Of a stretch of DNA of 64,000 nucleotides, positions 53,800-62,452 are shown piece by piece. The notes under the pieces were generated by a model, which did no database searches, was not told the origin of the DNA, and saw nothing but the letters and a program-made list of their open reading frames with translations. Positions within the stretch are counted from its first letter, which is position 1. Every line of letters starts with the position of its first letter. The stretch is taken from assembly GCA_966211525.1 (NCBI GenBank), contig CBIHOZ010000012.1, positions 6,829-70,828 on the forward strand, written 5' to 3'. The stretch comes from Ohtaekwangia sp966211525 (lineage in GTDB: Bacteria > Bacteroidota > Bacteroidia > Cytophagales > Cyclobacteriaceae). The translations under genes and the position numbers were made by a program.

Positions 53800-53836
53800 C
53801 AGATCGTTCTCGACTCGTTGAGCTTTATTTATGTGT

Positions 53837-53849
53837 CAAAAGTCGAAAA
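53837..53849 (-). promoter_or_regulatory. Candidate -7 region of the chemotaxis operon promoter
   Basis: On the minus strand the sequence TTTTCGACTTTTGAC contains GACTTTTG with its G at 53837, 38 bases upstream of the parA start. A sequence sharing at least 12 bases precedes the alcohol dehydrogenase at 23597. Confidence 0.35.
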
Positions 53850-54439
53850 TTCCAGATTGACCAGATCAATTCTAACACAACCTATAATATCATTGTAATG
53901 TTTGTGATGATATTCAAAAAAGTCACAGAATTTTAAGTCTAACTACAAAGAACAACCTCGGTATTTTTACGTACCCACCGCTATGTAGATGGCTCATTTC
54001 GTGTTGAAGAGTATATCAAAATATACTTTTTTGATACGAAGCATAATTTACAACCCGTAAGAAGACAAATCGCATAATCAAATGCGACCAACAGGAATAA
54101 TTCATAGATGTATCCGATCAATGCTGAACGGCTTTAAAATATACCATTAAATGAGCTATATATATAGCTATATGATATACCGCTTTATCATTACAACATG
54201 CCTCTACCGGCATCGCTGATTCAAGCTTTGTTAAGGTCCGTAATACTTATATGCTGCCAGACCATGATAGTCTGCCAAATATTTTTGGGGGACACTAACA
54301 ACAAAATACATCCCTCAAGTGCTCGAAATCGGGCGTTCCGTTGCTTCAATCGTACAGCATAGCTTCAAAAACATTCGAAATTACAATGCTACGCCCCTGG
54401 CAAGGCATTTGTCCTACAAAAGTTGAAAATATAAAATTG
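53850..54439. other. Long divergent intergenic region with hairpins
   Basis: About 590 bases between parA and the PadR gene. It contains a plus-strand terminator-like hairpin (AGTATAT-CAAA-ATATACT at 54010-54027 followed by five T), the perfect palindrome AGCTATATATATAGCT at 54154-54169, ATGCC...GGCAT near 54198-54213 and CAGAC...GTCTG at 54259-54275. No plus-strand gene ends before the terminator-like hairpin. A small RNA is possible but no family was recognised. Confidence 0.4.
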
Positions 54440-54769
54440 ATGGCATCACGTATATACCTAGGTGAACTTGAGGAACTTATACTCCTGATGGTGGCTCTGC
54501 ACAATCGTGAGGCGTACGGAGTATCCATTACGGAAGAACTCAAGAAGCATGCTGACCGCGAGCTGAGCATCAGTGCCGTACATGCTGTTTTGCACCGGCT
54601 GGAAGAAAAAGGATTTGTGAAATCGAAAATGGGTGGCGCATCGGAAGAGCGGGGCGGCCGGCGAAAAAGACTTTTCAGCATTACCGCATACGGCCGTAAC
54701 GCACTGGAGGAACTCCGCGATACCCGTAATACAATCTGGTCACTCATCTCAAAAATATCTCCAGCATGA
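54440..54769 (+). CDS. PadR-family transcriptional regulator
   Basis: A 109-residue winged-helix regulator. The PadR motifs are visible: LGELEELILLMVALHNREAYGVSITEELKKH, SISAVHAVLHRLEEKGFVKSKM and RRKRLFSITAYGRNALEELR. The ATG at 54440 is chosen because it starts the family-typical MASRIYLGELEE; the frame extends upstream to 54341 with atypical sequence. It overlaps the permease gene by four bases (ATGA), the usual arrangement in which the regulator controls its coupled permease. Confidence 0.92.
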   Translation: MASRIYLGELEELILLMVALHNREAYGVSITEELKKHADRELSISAVHAVLHRLEEKGFVKSKMGGASEERGGRRKRLFSITAYGRNALEELRDTRNTIWSLISKISPA

Positions 54770-57423
54770 ACAAAACTCCTCAGCCCCCGCGCTGGATCGA
54801 TAACCTGATCGACTACCTTGCACCGAACGACCTTGCGGAAGAAATACGCGGCGACCTGTATGAACTGTACCGTAAAGATATACATCACAAAAGTATACCG
54901 GCTGCTCGCCTCGCCTATATCACAAACGCGTTTGGTTTTTTACTCAGACGTTTTTTCTGGAAAAAGAATTCTCTCTCACTAAACAACCCTGCCATGCTAC
55001 GAAATTACTTCATCATTGCCTACAGGAGTTTGCTGTCCTATAAGAGCAATACCTTTATCAATGTACTCGGGCTAACGATTGGAATAGCATCTGCGCTTAC
55101 CATCTTTACCTTTATCCGGCACGAACTCAGTTACGATACTTTCCATAGTGATCTTGAAAATATATACCGTATTGTACGCGTCAGTGGCAGAGACAGGTCG
55201 GAAGGCCGCACCGGAATTTCTTACCCCGTGCCTGGTGCGCTGAAAGATGAGATTGCTTCTTTTCAGAAAATAACATCGGTGGAATATTTCGGTGAGACAC
55301 TGGTGGAAGTGCCTGATACAAGCGGAACGGTCATCGCGCAGTTCAAGGAAAACAACGGACTGGCTATGGTTGAACCGTCATTCTTCGAAGTACTTGACTT
55401 TAAAGATAAACCGGTTCGTTGGCTGCAGGGAAATCCCGCCAAGGCACTGGTTGATCCTCTTTCAGTTGTACTCACGGAATCGCTTGCTAAAAAATATTTT
55501 GGCGAAGGAAATATAGTGGGCAAGACCTTACGCTTCGAAAAAGATGCCGACTGCAAAGTTACGGGAGTGGTATCTGATTTTCCGGAGAACACCGATTTTC
55601 CATTCACGATGCTCATCTCCTACTCTACGTTGCGTCAAATCAAAGCGCGCATGCAAGACGACTGGTCAAGTGTTGAGGACAACCATCAAACCTATATCCG
55701 GCTTCCGGAAAATATGACGAGGGCGGAAGCTGAAGCGCAAATTGCTAAAGTACATGCCGCACATACTCCGGAAGATTTGCACCGTAACCGGCTCTATCTT
55801 CTTCAATCGCTTTCGGATGTTCACTTCGAATCACGTTTCGGGAATTACAACGGACGCTCCATCAGTAAGACCATGCTATTGGGTATGACGCTGGTTGCTA
55901 TATTTTTGCTAGTTACCTGCTGCATTAACTATGTAAATCTGGCCACTGCACAATCCGCGATGCGGGCAAAAGAAGTTGGTCTTCGTAAAGTTATGGGCAG
56001 CAGCAGACGAAGTCTCATCTGGCAGTTCCTAACAGAGACTTGTGTTGTTGTGCTTGTAGCGGGCGTTATATCACTTGCACTCTCGGAAATATTGCTGCTG
56101 AAATTGCAGTCGTTACTTAACCTGCCGCTGCAACATCACTTCAGCGATCCTTTTATTCTGGCAGTACTCAGTATAATTATACTGGTTGTTATACTTTTCT
56201 CCGGACTATATCCTTCATTTTCCATTTCGAAAATGAACCCGGTAAATTCACTAAAGAGTAAATTTACAACGGAGACGCTAGGCGGCTTTAACTTCAGAAA
56301 AGTACTGGTAGTAGTACAGTTTACCATTACGCAAATTATAGCGGTGAGTGCCTTTATTGTCGTGAGTCAGATGCATTTCTTCCGGAACCAGGATATGGGT
56401 TTTGACCAGGATGCCATTATAACGTTTCCTATACCGCATCGCAATGACTCCGTAGCACGGCATCAACTCGAAGACCGGTTTCGTGCGTTGTCCTTTGTGT
56501 CCAATGTATCGTTCAGCTATACATTACCGGCCGGAGTTCACCGAAGACAAGACGCAAGTAACATCTGGCTTCACGGAGAGCAGGCTCCCAATGTAATTTT
56601 TGAATACCAGGCAGCAGATTCGTCATATATACACCTGTTCGGCATTCAATTGCTCGCGGGCAGAAACGTCAGCAACGTTGATCGTGCAACGGAAGTATTG
56701 ATAACACATAACCTGGCGAAACGCCTTCGCTTCGCCACACCAGAGGAAGCCATCGGTCAGCCTGCTGTGATGTCAGGAAAAGACGTTACGATCGTTGGCG
56801 TTGTCGAAGACTTTTACAACAACTCACTGAAAGAAGACCTTGGCAACATTGTTATTACCAACAATCCGGGAGCATTCACGTCTGTTAGTGTAAAGCTTCA
56901 GTCTCTTCAGCAGTATGAAGCTCTGCAGCAAGCTATGGGCGCACTCCAAACTATATGGAAGGAAACGTATCCTACGCATTTCTTTGAATACCGCTTCTTC
57001 GATGATAATGTAAAAGCATACTATGAGCAGGAACAAAAATACGCTCAGCTTTTCCAGGTGTTCTCGGTTATCTTCCTGCTTATTGGCTGCCTCGGATTAT
57101 ACGGTCTCATTGCTTTTGTTGTAAATCGCAAAAGTAAAGAAGTAGCCATACGAAAAGTACTTGGTGCAACCATCTCTAATATATTGGTTATGTTCTCAAA
57201 AGAATATGTACAACTTATTATCATATCTTTTGTGCTGGCAGTGCCTGCAGCATACTATATAATCGACAGTTGGCTCAGCAACTTTAAAAATCATATACCA
57301 TTGGCATGGTGGATGTTCGTGTTGCCGGGAGTAATGGTGTTATGCATTGCCGTGATGGTGATTGTACTCAAATCGATGCGCACCGTACAGGCTAACCCAA
57401 TTGACAAACTCAAATACGAATAA
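54766..57423 (+). CDS. FtsX-like ABC permease with PadR-linked prefix domain
   Basis: An 885-residue permease. Residues about 1-80 match the prefix domain found only in PadR-coupled permeases (IDYLAPNDLAEEIRGDLYELYRKD). They are followed by a MacB-type core and two FtsX blocks (about 380-500 with AMRAKEVGLRKVMGSSRRSL, and about 760-880 with NRKSKEVAIRKVLGATISNI). No ATPase gene is adjacent, so an unlinked one must pair with it. It belongs to a large Bacteroidota family of permeases of unknown substrate, and the second FtsX permease in this window (17174) lacks this prefix. Confidence 0.9.
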   Translation: MNKTPQPPRWIDNLIDYLAPNDLAEEIRGDLYELYRKDIHHKSIPAARLAYITNAFGFLLRRFFWKKNSLSLNNPAMLRNYFIIAYRSLLSYKSNTFINVLGLTIGIASALTIFTFIRHELSYDTFHSDLENIYRIVRVSGRDRSEGRTGISYPVPGALKDEIASFQKITSVEYFGETLVEVPDTSGTVIAQFKENNGLAMVEPSFFEVLDFKDKPVRWLQGNPAKALVDPLSVVLTESLAKKYFGEGNIVGKTLRFEKDADCKVTGVVSDFPENTDFPFTMLISYSTLRQIKARMQDDWSSVEDNHQTYIRLPENMTRAEAEAQIAKVHAAHTPEDLHRNRLYLLQSLSDVHFESRFGNYNGRSISKTMLLGMTLVAIFLLVTCCINYVNLATAQSAMRAKEVGLRKVMGSSRRSLIWQFLTETCVVVLVAGVISLALSEILLLKLQSLLNLPLQHHFSDPFILAVLSIIILVVILFSGLYPSFSISKMNPVNSLKSKFTTETLGGFNFRKVLVVVQFTITQIIAVSAFIVVSQMHFFRNQDMGFDQDAIITFPIPHRNDSVARHQLEDRFRALSFVSNVSFSYTLPAGVHRRQDASNIWLHGEQAPNVIFEYQAADSSYIHLFGIQLLAGRNVSNVDRATEVLITHNLAKRLRFATPEEAIGQPAVMSGKDVTIVGVVEDFYNNSLKEDLGNIVITNNPGAFTSVSVKLQSLQQYEALQQAMGALQTIWKETYPTHFFEYRFFDDNVKAYYEQEQKYAQLFQVFSVIFLLIGCLGLYGLIAFVVNRKSKEVAIRKVLGATISNILVMFSKEYVQLIIISFVLAVPAAYYIIDSWLSNFKNHIPLAWWMFVLPGVMVLCIAVMVIVLKSMRTVQANPIDKLKYE

Positions 57424-57431
57424 TACTTTTC

Positions 57432-57669
57432 CACAAGTAAGAAGCCAGAAGCAACGAGCAAGAATATAAATCTATACTCTCCAATGCTTCTGGCCAAGAT
57501 ATTCTTACTTCTTACTTCTTACTTCTTACTTCTTACTTCTTACTTCTTACTTCTTACTTCTTACTTCTTACTTGTTACTTGTTACTTCTTACTTCTTAAT
57601 TGTTACTTCTTACTTCTTAATTGTTACTTCTTACTTCTTACTTCTTACTTCTTACTTCTTACTTCTTAT
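57432..57669. repeat. TTACTTC heptamer tandem array with upstream inverted copy
   Basis: About 24 tandem copies of a 7-base unit (ACTTCTT, with variants such as ACTTGTT and AATTGTT) fill about 57502-57669. An inverted copy AAGTAAGAAGCCAGAAGC lies upstream at 57437-57454, and GCTTCTGGCC at 57485-57494 pairs with it, so a long hairpin can form. The frame across it (repeating LLTSYF) is an artefact. A smaller relative is at 35669-35849. Confidence 0.85.
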
Positions 57670-57814
57670 TCGCATTCCAGGCACTACGTATTATCCGGTG
57701 TAAACGTTTAAACAAGCAGTTCATATCTGTACACCTTAGAACAACTGATACTGATCGGAAGTATATGGCATCATTATTAACTTTACTCTACATCACTTAA
57801 TGCACCGAAAATTC

Positions 57815-59224
57815 ATGAAGAATTTTTCTATCACCGGCCTTTATACAGATCTCTATCAGCTCACCATGGCACAGGTATATTTCCTCACCGGGAAGAGTCA
57901 CTTGCACTGCAGCTTCGATTACTTCTTCCGAAAGCTTCCGTTCGAGGGTGGTTATGCTGTGTTTGCCGGACTGGAAAATGTGATTGACTTATTGCAGGAA
58001 CTTCACTTCTCCAAAGATGACATTGACTACCTGAAAGATATAGGACTGAAAAAAGAATTTGCAGATAGCCTTGAGCACTTTCGCTTTCGCGGAACTATAT
58101 ATTCCGTCAAAGAAGGTGAGATCGTTTTTCCCAACGAGCCGATTCTGCGCGTAGAAGGAAATATACTGGAGGCGCAAATCATTGAGACATTGCTGCTGAA
58201 CATCCTCAACTTTGAATCACTTATTGCCACGAAGGCGGCACGTATGAAATCAGTAGCTGGCACGAAAACACTTAGCGATTTTGGATTGAGACGTGCACAA
58301 GGTACCGGTGGATACCATGCGACACGTGCCGCAATCATTGGCGGATTTGATTCTACCAGCAATGTAAAAGCTGCGTGTGATTTCGGTATACCTTGTGTCG
58401 GTACGATGGCGCACTCATTCGTTCAAAGTTATGATGACGAACTTTCTGCGTTTCGTGATTTTGCAGCGAATCGTCCGGAGCATTGTGTTTTACTCGTGGA
58501 TACTTACGACACACTTCGCTCGGGCGTCCCCAACGCGATTATCGTTGCAGATGAAATGAAAAACCGAGGCCATCACCTTCAGGGTATACGACTTGACAGC
58601 GGAGATCTCTCCTATCTTTCCAAGCAGGCGCGCAAGATGCTTGATGAAGCAGGACACCATGATGTTAAGATAACCGTGTCCAATCAACTTGACGAGTGGG
58701 TGATCAAGAGTCTTCAAGATCAACATGCACCCATCGATATATTTGGCGTTGGTACAAGCCTTGTAACCGGGCCTCCCGATGCCGCCCTCGATGGTGTATA
58801 TAAACTTGCGTACGCAGATGGCAAACCGCGAATAAAATTATCGGAGAACCTGAAGAAGATAACACTGCCCGACAAGAAACAGATATACCGCACATACCTG
58901 AACGATGAACACCTATTCGATGCCGATGTGATCTGCCTGCAAGACGAGAGAACTCCTTCGATCATGCATCATCCGTTCGAGCCTGATAAATCGTTAAGTC
59001 TTGCCGATCGAAAACTGGAACCTTTACTTCATCTCGTCATGCAGAATGGTAAACGAGGCAGCGCACCGATTCCACTGAAAGATATAGCGCGTTATACACA
59101 GAAGCGTTTGCACATGCTGCCGGAAGAACACAAGCGCTTTCATTATCCGCATACCTATAAAGTTGGCATCAGCGAACAACTACGTCATGAACGCGATGAA
59201 CTAAAACGACAACACAAGCCATGA
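57815..59224 (+). CDS. pncB: Nicotinate phosphoribosyltransferase
   Basis: A 469-residue enzyme that converts nicotinate and PRPP to nicotinate mononucleotide in NAD salvage. Seen are TDLYQLTMAQVYF at the start, FDYFFRKLPFEGGYAVFAGLE, FGLRRAQGTGGYHATRAAIIGG (active-site region), GTMAHSFVQSY, and GIRLDSGDLSYLSKQARKML with the phosphate-binding GVGTSLVTGP. A Met five codons upstream (57800) is an alternative start. It overlaps the nicotinamidase gene by four bases, so both steps of the pathway are coupled. Confidence 0.95.
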   Translation: MKNFSITGLYTDLYQLTMAQVYFLTGKSHLHCSFDYFFRKLPFEGGYAVFAGLENVIDLLQELHFSKDDIDYLKDIGLKKEFADSLEHFRFRGTIYSVKEGEIVFPNEPILRVEGNILEAQIIETLLLNILNFESLIATKAARMKSVAGTKTLSDFGLRRAQGTGGYHATRAAIIGGFDSTSNVKAACDFGIPCVGTMAHSFVQSYDDELSAFRDFAANRPEHCVLLVDTYDTLRSGVPNAIIVADEMKNRGHHLQGIRLDSGDLSYLSKQARKMLDEAGHHDVKITVSNQLDEWVIKSLQDQHAPIDIFGVGTSLVTGPPDAALDGVYKLAYADGKPRIKLSENLKKITLPDKKQIYRTYLNDEHLFDADVICLQDERTPSIMHHPFEPDKSLSLADRKLEPLLHLVMQNGKRGSAPIPLKDIARYTQKRLHMLPEEHKRFHYPHTYKVGISEQLRHERDELKRQHKP

Positions 59225-59838
59225 ATGCACTGCTGATTGTTGATATACAAAATGATTTTATACCCGGGGGCGCATTACCCGTGCCACAGGGCGATGCGAT
59301 TATACCGTTAGTCAATTCACTTCAGCAAACCTTCGATCGGATTATTGCAACGCAAGACTGGCATCCGGTTGAACATAAAAGTTTTGCATCGAGCCATACG
59401 GGTAAAAAGCCGTTTGATATCATCGAGCTTCATGGACAAGAGCAAGTGTTGTGGCCAGACCACTGTGTGCAAGGATCAACCGGTGCAGCGTTTCATCCTT
59501 CACTGAATATGAATAAGGTAGAAGCTATATTTCGAAAAGGAATGGATTCAGAGATTGACAGCTATAGCGGCTTCTACGACAACGGTCATAAAAAATCAAC
59601 GGGGCTTGCCGGGTATCTGCGCGAACATAAAGTACAACGAATTTTTATTTGCGGACTGGCAGCAGACTATTGCGTCTTTTATACTGCTAAAGATGCGCTG
59701 CAGGAAAATTTTGAAACCTATATTATTGAAGACGCAACCCGGGCCATTCGTCAGGCAGATTTTGAAAATTGTAAACGTATCATTCAGGCAGAGGGCGGGC
59801 AGCTGATTGAAAGTAAATTTCTACACCGCCATTTATAA
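59221..59838 (+). CDS. pncA: Nicotinamidase
   Basis: A 205-residue nicotinamidase that makes nicotinate, the substrate of the upstream-encoded enzyme. The catalytic Asp is in LIVDIQNDFIPGG, the metal site in DWHPVEHKSF, and the nucleophilic Cys in ICGLAADYCVFYTA. The ATG overlaps the pncB stop (ATGA). Together pncB-pncA form a two-gene salvage operon. Confidence 0.96.
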   Translation: MNALLIVDIQNDFIPGGALPVPQGDAIIPLVNSLQQTFDRIIATQDWHPVEHKSFASSHTGKKPFDIIELHGQEQVLWPDHCVQGSTGAAFHPSLNMNKVEAIFRKGMDSEIDSYSGFYDNGHKKSTGLAGYLREHKVQRIFICGLAADYCVFYTAKDALQENFETYIIEDATRAIRQADFENCKRIIQAEGGQLIESKFLHRHL

Positions 59839-59903
59839 GACGTGACTTTTTGGAAACACTTCTCCTTCTGTTAACCTATATACTGCGGCACCATTTTTTT
59901 ATG

Positions 59904-59921
59904 AATACATTCAAATGTATT
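59904..59921. promoter_or_regulatory. 18-base palindrome before a small-protein gene
   Basis: AATACATT-ca-AATGTATT is a perfect inverted repeat centred 13 bases upstream of the ATG at 59926. It could be an operator or an mRNA hairpin close to the start codon. Confidence 0.45.
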
Positions 59922-59925
59922 TATC

Positions 59926-60111
59926 ATGAGTAAGCCAAAGAAGAATACCGGGAATCAGGATACACACCTGAAGCCGGTGGAATCCGGTGAGAAGAAAGTA
60001 AATGCAGGTCAGTCTATATCGGGTCACCCTGAAAGCAAAGGTGGCAGTCGGCAAGGAAATATAGGTCACGAGCATTCTTCAGAAACCGGCAGAGGCGATC
60101 GACAAGTTTAA
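59926..60111 (+). CDS. Small hydrophilic, probably disordered protein
   Basis: A 61-residue protein rich in Gly, Ser, Lys, Glu, His and Gln with no hydrophobic core (SGHPESKGGSRQGNIGHEHS). No family recognised. The KGGSRQGN stretch recalls KGG-type stress proteins but is not a full match. It is followed by another such gene 18 bases downstream, which makes an operon of two small disordered proteins that ends at a terminator. Confidence 0.6.
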   Translation: MSKPKKNTGNQDTHLKPVESGEKKVNAGQSISGHPESKGGSRQGNIGHEHSSETGRGDRQV

Positions 60112-60129
60112 AAATCAAATTTTACAAGT

Positions 60130-60351
60130 ATGGCAAAGACAAATGCAAAACAAGGCGATGATGGCACAGGCACTGCTTTCATCAACCACCAGCGTGCTAT
60201 GGACGAAGCGAAGAATGAGAAGATCAAATCCGAGCAAGGCACGGATAAAATAGATCCACAACAGGCAAACCGCCCAAATAACCGTGGCCGGGAAACCGAT
60301 GTATCGGAGAAGAAAAGTGGCGGTGGCAAGCAAAGCTCACCAGGCGATTAA
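60130..60351 (+). CDS. Small hydrophilic, probably disordered protein (second)
   Basis: A 73-residue, highly charged protein rich in Lys, Asp, Gln and Gly (FINHQRAMDEAKNEKIKSEQ, SEKKSGGGKQSSPGD). No family recognised, no membrane segment or signal peptide. It is cotranscribed with the previous small gene and ends 22 bases before a terminator hairpin. A stress role is a guess from composition and from neighbours. Confidence 0.6.
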   Translation: MAKTNAKQGDDGTGTAFINHQRAMDEAKNEKIKSEQGTDKIDPQQANRPNNRGRETDVSEKKSGGGKQSSPGD

Positions 60352-60373
60352 CAATGAACGCACTATAAAAAAT

Positions 60374-60403
60374 AAGGGTATATCAAAATGATATACCCTT
60401 TTT
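60374..60403. terminator. Bidirectional Rho-independent terminator
   Basis: A perfect 12-bp stem (AAGGGTATATCA / TGATATACCCTT) with an AAA loop is followed by a T run on the plus strand and preceded by AATA, so it can serve the small-protein genes on the plus strand. On the minus strand it ends in TTATTTTT, serving the gene ending at 60431. Confidence 0.85.
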
Positions 60404-60430
60404 AATTAGCCATATTGAAATATACTATAT

Positions 60431-60952
60431 TTACAACACCTGAGATTTTTTCTTCCGGTTGCGCAGAATCAGCAATGTTACCACGGCCGTAGTAACAACA
60501 GCGCCAACTGCAACTTTCTGAATAACACCCTTACGGTTATACTTCCATTCAGCAGTCCAGCCCCGCTCCTTGATTATGTTCGGTATATGCCCGTGTCTCA
60601 AATCATCAACAATACCTTCTACAACGTTTACCCTATCGGCCGCCAGCAGCGTGAGCCAGTGTGCTGAACTTCCTTCACTGAATCGAAAGGCAAACCGGCG
60701 AAGTTGTCCGCTTAGTCCGGAAGGAGGCGAAGATGTTCCGAAGACACGTGTAATTCCCGGACGCTCATTGGAGTGAAGCACTTCTTCACGCGGCATTTGT
60801 TGTTGGCTGCGTTCATATGCGAGGCGCTGATGATCGGCACCGGTATAGTGCTTCATCGGATAGGTTGGGTTGTTATTCGGATCGGCATCAACTCCCCATC
60901 CTTCAATTGTTTTGCTTTTATCTATCAGCAAAGAATCCGCTAAATTTTCCAT
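60431..60952 (-). CDS. Unknown protein with C-terminal membrane anchor
   Basis: A 173-residue protein with the ATG at 60952 chosen because its sequence (MENLADSLLIDKSKTIEGWG) is protein-like and the longer frame to 61081 overlaps the end of the dehydrogenase gene. The body is soluble, with a PxRxFxF-type helix-turn pattern (QLRRFAFRFSEGSSAHWLTLLAADRVNV), and a single membrane helix near the C-terminus (VAVGAVVTTAVVTLLILRNRKKK). No family recognised. Lying between the disordered proteins and a dehydrogenase, it may belong to a stress-linked cluster. Confidence 0.65.
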   Translation of the reverse strand: MENLADSLLIDKSKTIEGWGVDADPNNNPTYPMKHYTGADHQRLAYERSQQQMPREEVLHSNERPGITRVFGTSSPPSGLSGQLRRFAFRFSEGSSAHWLTLLAADRVNVVEGIVDDLRHGHIPNIIKERGWTAEWKYNRKGVIQKVAVGAVVTTAVVTLLILRNRKKKSQVL

Positions 60953-60992
60953 AGCTATATCTATATATCGTATTGAATCATTATTATATATC

Positions 60993-62157
60993 TTATGCGG
61001 CCACAGACGCAGAATCCGGTATAAGCATAGGCTTGATACAATTATCGCGTTTGGCAGAGAAGATGTGATACGCATCAGCAACTTCTTCCAGTGGTACGCG
61101 GTGCGTGATCAAACCTTTTGGATTCAATCGTCCGGCCATAACATGTTCAATTAATCTCGGCAGTAATCTTTTTACGGAAGCCTGATTAGCACGAATGGTT
61201 ATCCCCTTGTTCACGACATTTCCGATCGGCACCAGGTTCCAGGTAGGTCCGTATACACCAACAATTGAAACGATGCCGCCTTTCTTAACAGAGTTGATCG
61301 CCCACTGCAAGGCAGTAGCGGAGCCAGCCTGCAGCATTAATTTTCTTCCGGTGATGGTTTGCAACGTACTGCCTGCTGCTTCGCAGCCAACGGCATCGAT
61401 ACAAACATCAGCACCAAAATAATCCGTTGTCTTCTTTATGAACAATACCGGATCATCCATATCCTTCACAAAATTATAGGCTTCACATTGCGCATATTGT
61501 TTTGCGAACTCAAGCCGATAGTCAAGATGATCAATTATAATTACCCGACCTGCTCCGAAAAGCCAGGAGCATCGTGCGGCCATTAGTCCTATAGGGCCGG
61601 CACCAAATACGACAACCGTATCACCTTTTTGTATACCGCCCATTTCTGCAGCCTGGTATCCGGTAGGTGTAACATCGGTTAACAGTGCAGCATCATCCAG
61701 GTCCATACCCGGTGGTATCAGTCGGTCCTATATCTGCGTAGGGAACGCGTACATATTCGGCCTGTCCACCGTCATAGCCGCCTGCCGTGTGCGAGTAACC
61801 AAATATACCGCCCACTGCCGTTGCTTCCGGATTGGACTCATGACAATTGCCATACAATTCCTGTTGACAAAACGGACACGTACCACATGCTATATTAAAG
61901 GGAACCAGTACGTGATCACCTACACGAAGATTTGTGACTTCAGAGCCAAGCTCTACAACAACACCTGTAAATTCATGACCGAATGTCATTCCTACGCGAG
62001 TATCCGGGACGAGCCCATGGTATAGATGTAAATCCGACCCACATATACAGGAACGGGTAACACGCACAATGGCATCACGAGGATGTAAAATTTCGGGATC
62101 GGGTCTATTTCGATCTGCGCGGACTCTGAACGGGCCGCGATAATTCATTGCCAGCAT
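60993..62157 (-). pseudogene. Frameshifted zinc-dependent alcohol/formaldehyde dehydrogenase
   Basis: Two overlapping frames together make one medium-chain dehydrogenase of about 388 residues. The first (62157-61693) holds the catalytic zinc site CICGSDLHLYHG, GHEFTGVVV and structural zinc CGTCPFCQQELYGNC, and ends ADIGPTDTTGYGPG. The second (61706-60993) continues MDLDDAALLTDVTPTGYQAAE and the cofactor motif GAGPIGLMAARC. At 61714-61719 the minus strand reads GATACC. GATATACC would restore the family segment (GP-x-x-IPPGMDLDD), so a two-base TA loss is the simplest cause. It may be a true pseudogene or a sequencing error. Confidence 0.85.
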
Positions 62158-62452
62158 AGTAATTCATTTATAGTTTGCTTATTATGCTAAGGAAGGGCGT
62201 AAAAAATATGCCATTGCAAACTAAAATCGAATCGACTAACTTCTGTAGACAATCATGCAACACGAGTTCTTCACCAACCATCCAAGTGTCCTAATCCTTT
62301 CACTCATTACCCGATGTGGGTAAATATATACCATATAACTTTCGTTGTAAGGTTAACGACATAACTATGTGACGCGCGCCTTTAGGCAGGAACAAAAATT
62401 GAAGCAATGATGCAAAGTATTTGTCGTAACAATCGCTTAAACAATAAAGTCT
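62158..62452. other. Divergent intergenic region
   Basis: About 295 bases between the frameshifted dehydrogenase and the NmrA-like gene. The 12-mer CGCCTTTAGGCA, able to form a GCC-ttta-GGC hairpin, occurs at 62377-62388 and again at 63436-63447, flanking the NmrA-like gene. No gene or RNA was recognised. Confidence 0.35.

Noticed and set aside
57484..57711. A 75-residue protein of repeated LLTSYFL units
   Set aside because: It is the translation of the 7-base tandem array; the heptamer period explains it fully.
60953..61081. N-terminal extension of the 173-residue membrane-anchored protein
   Set aside because: It overlaps the dehydrogenase 3' end in another frame and has no conserved character; the ATG at 60952 is better.
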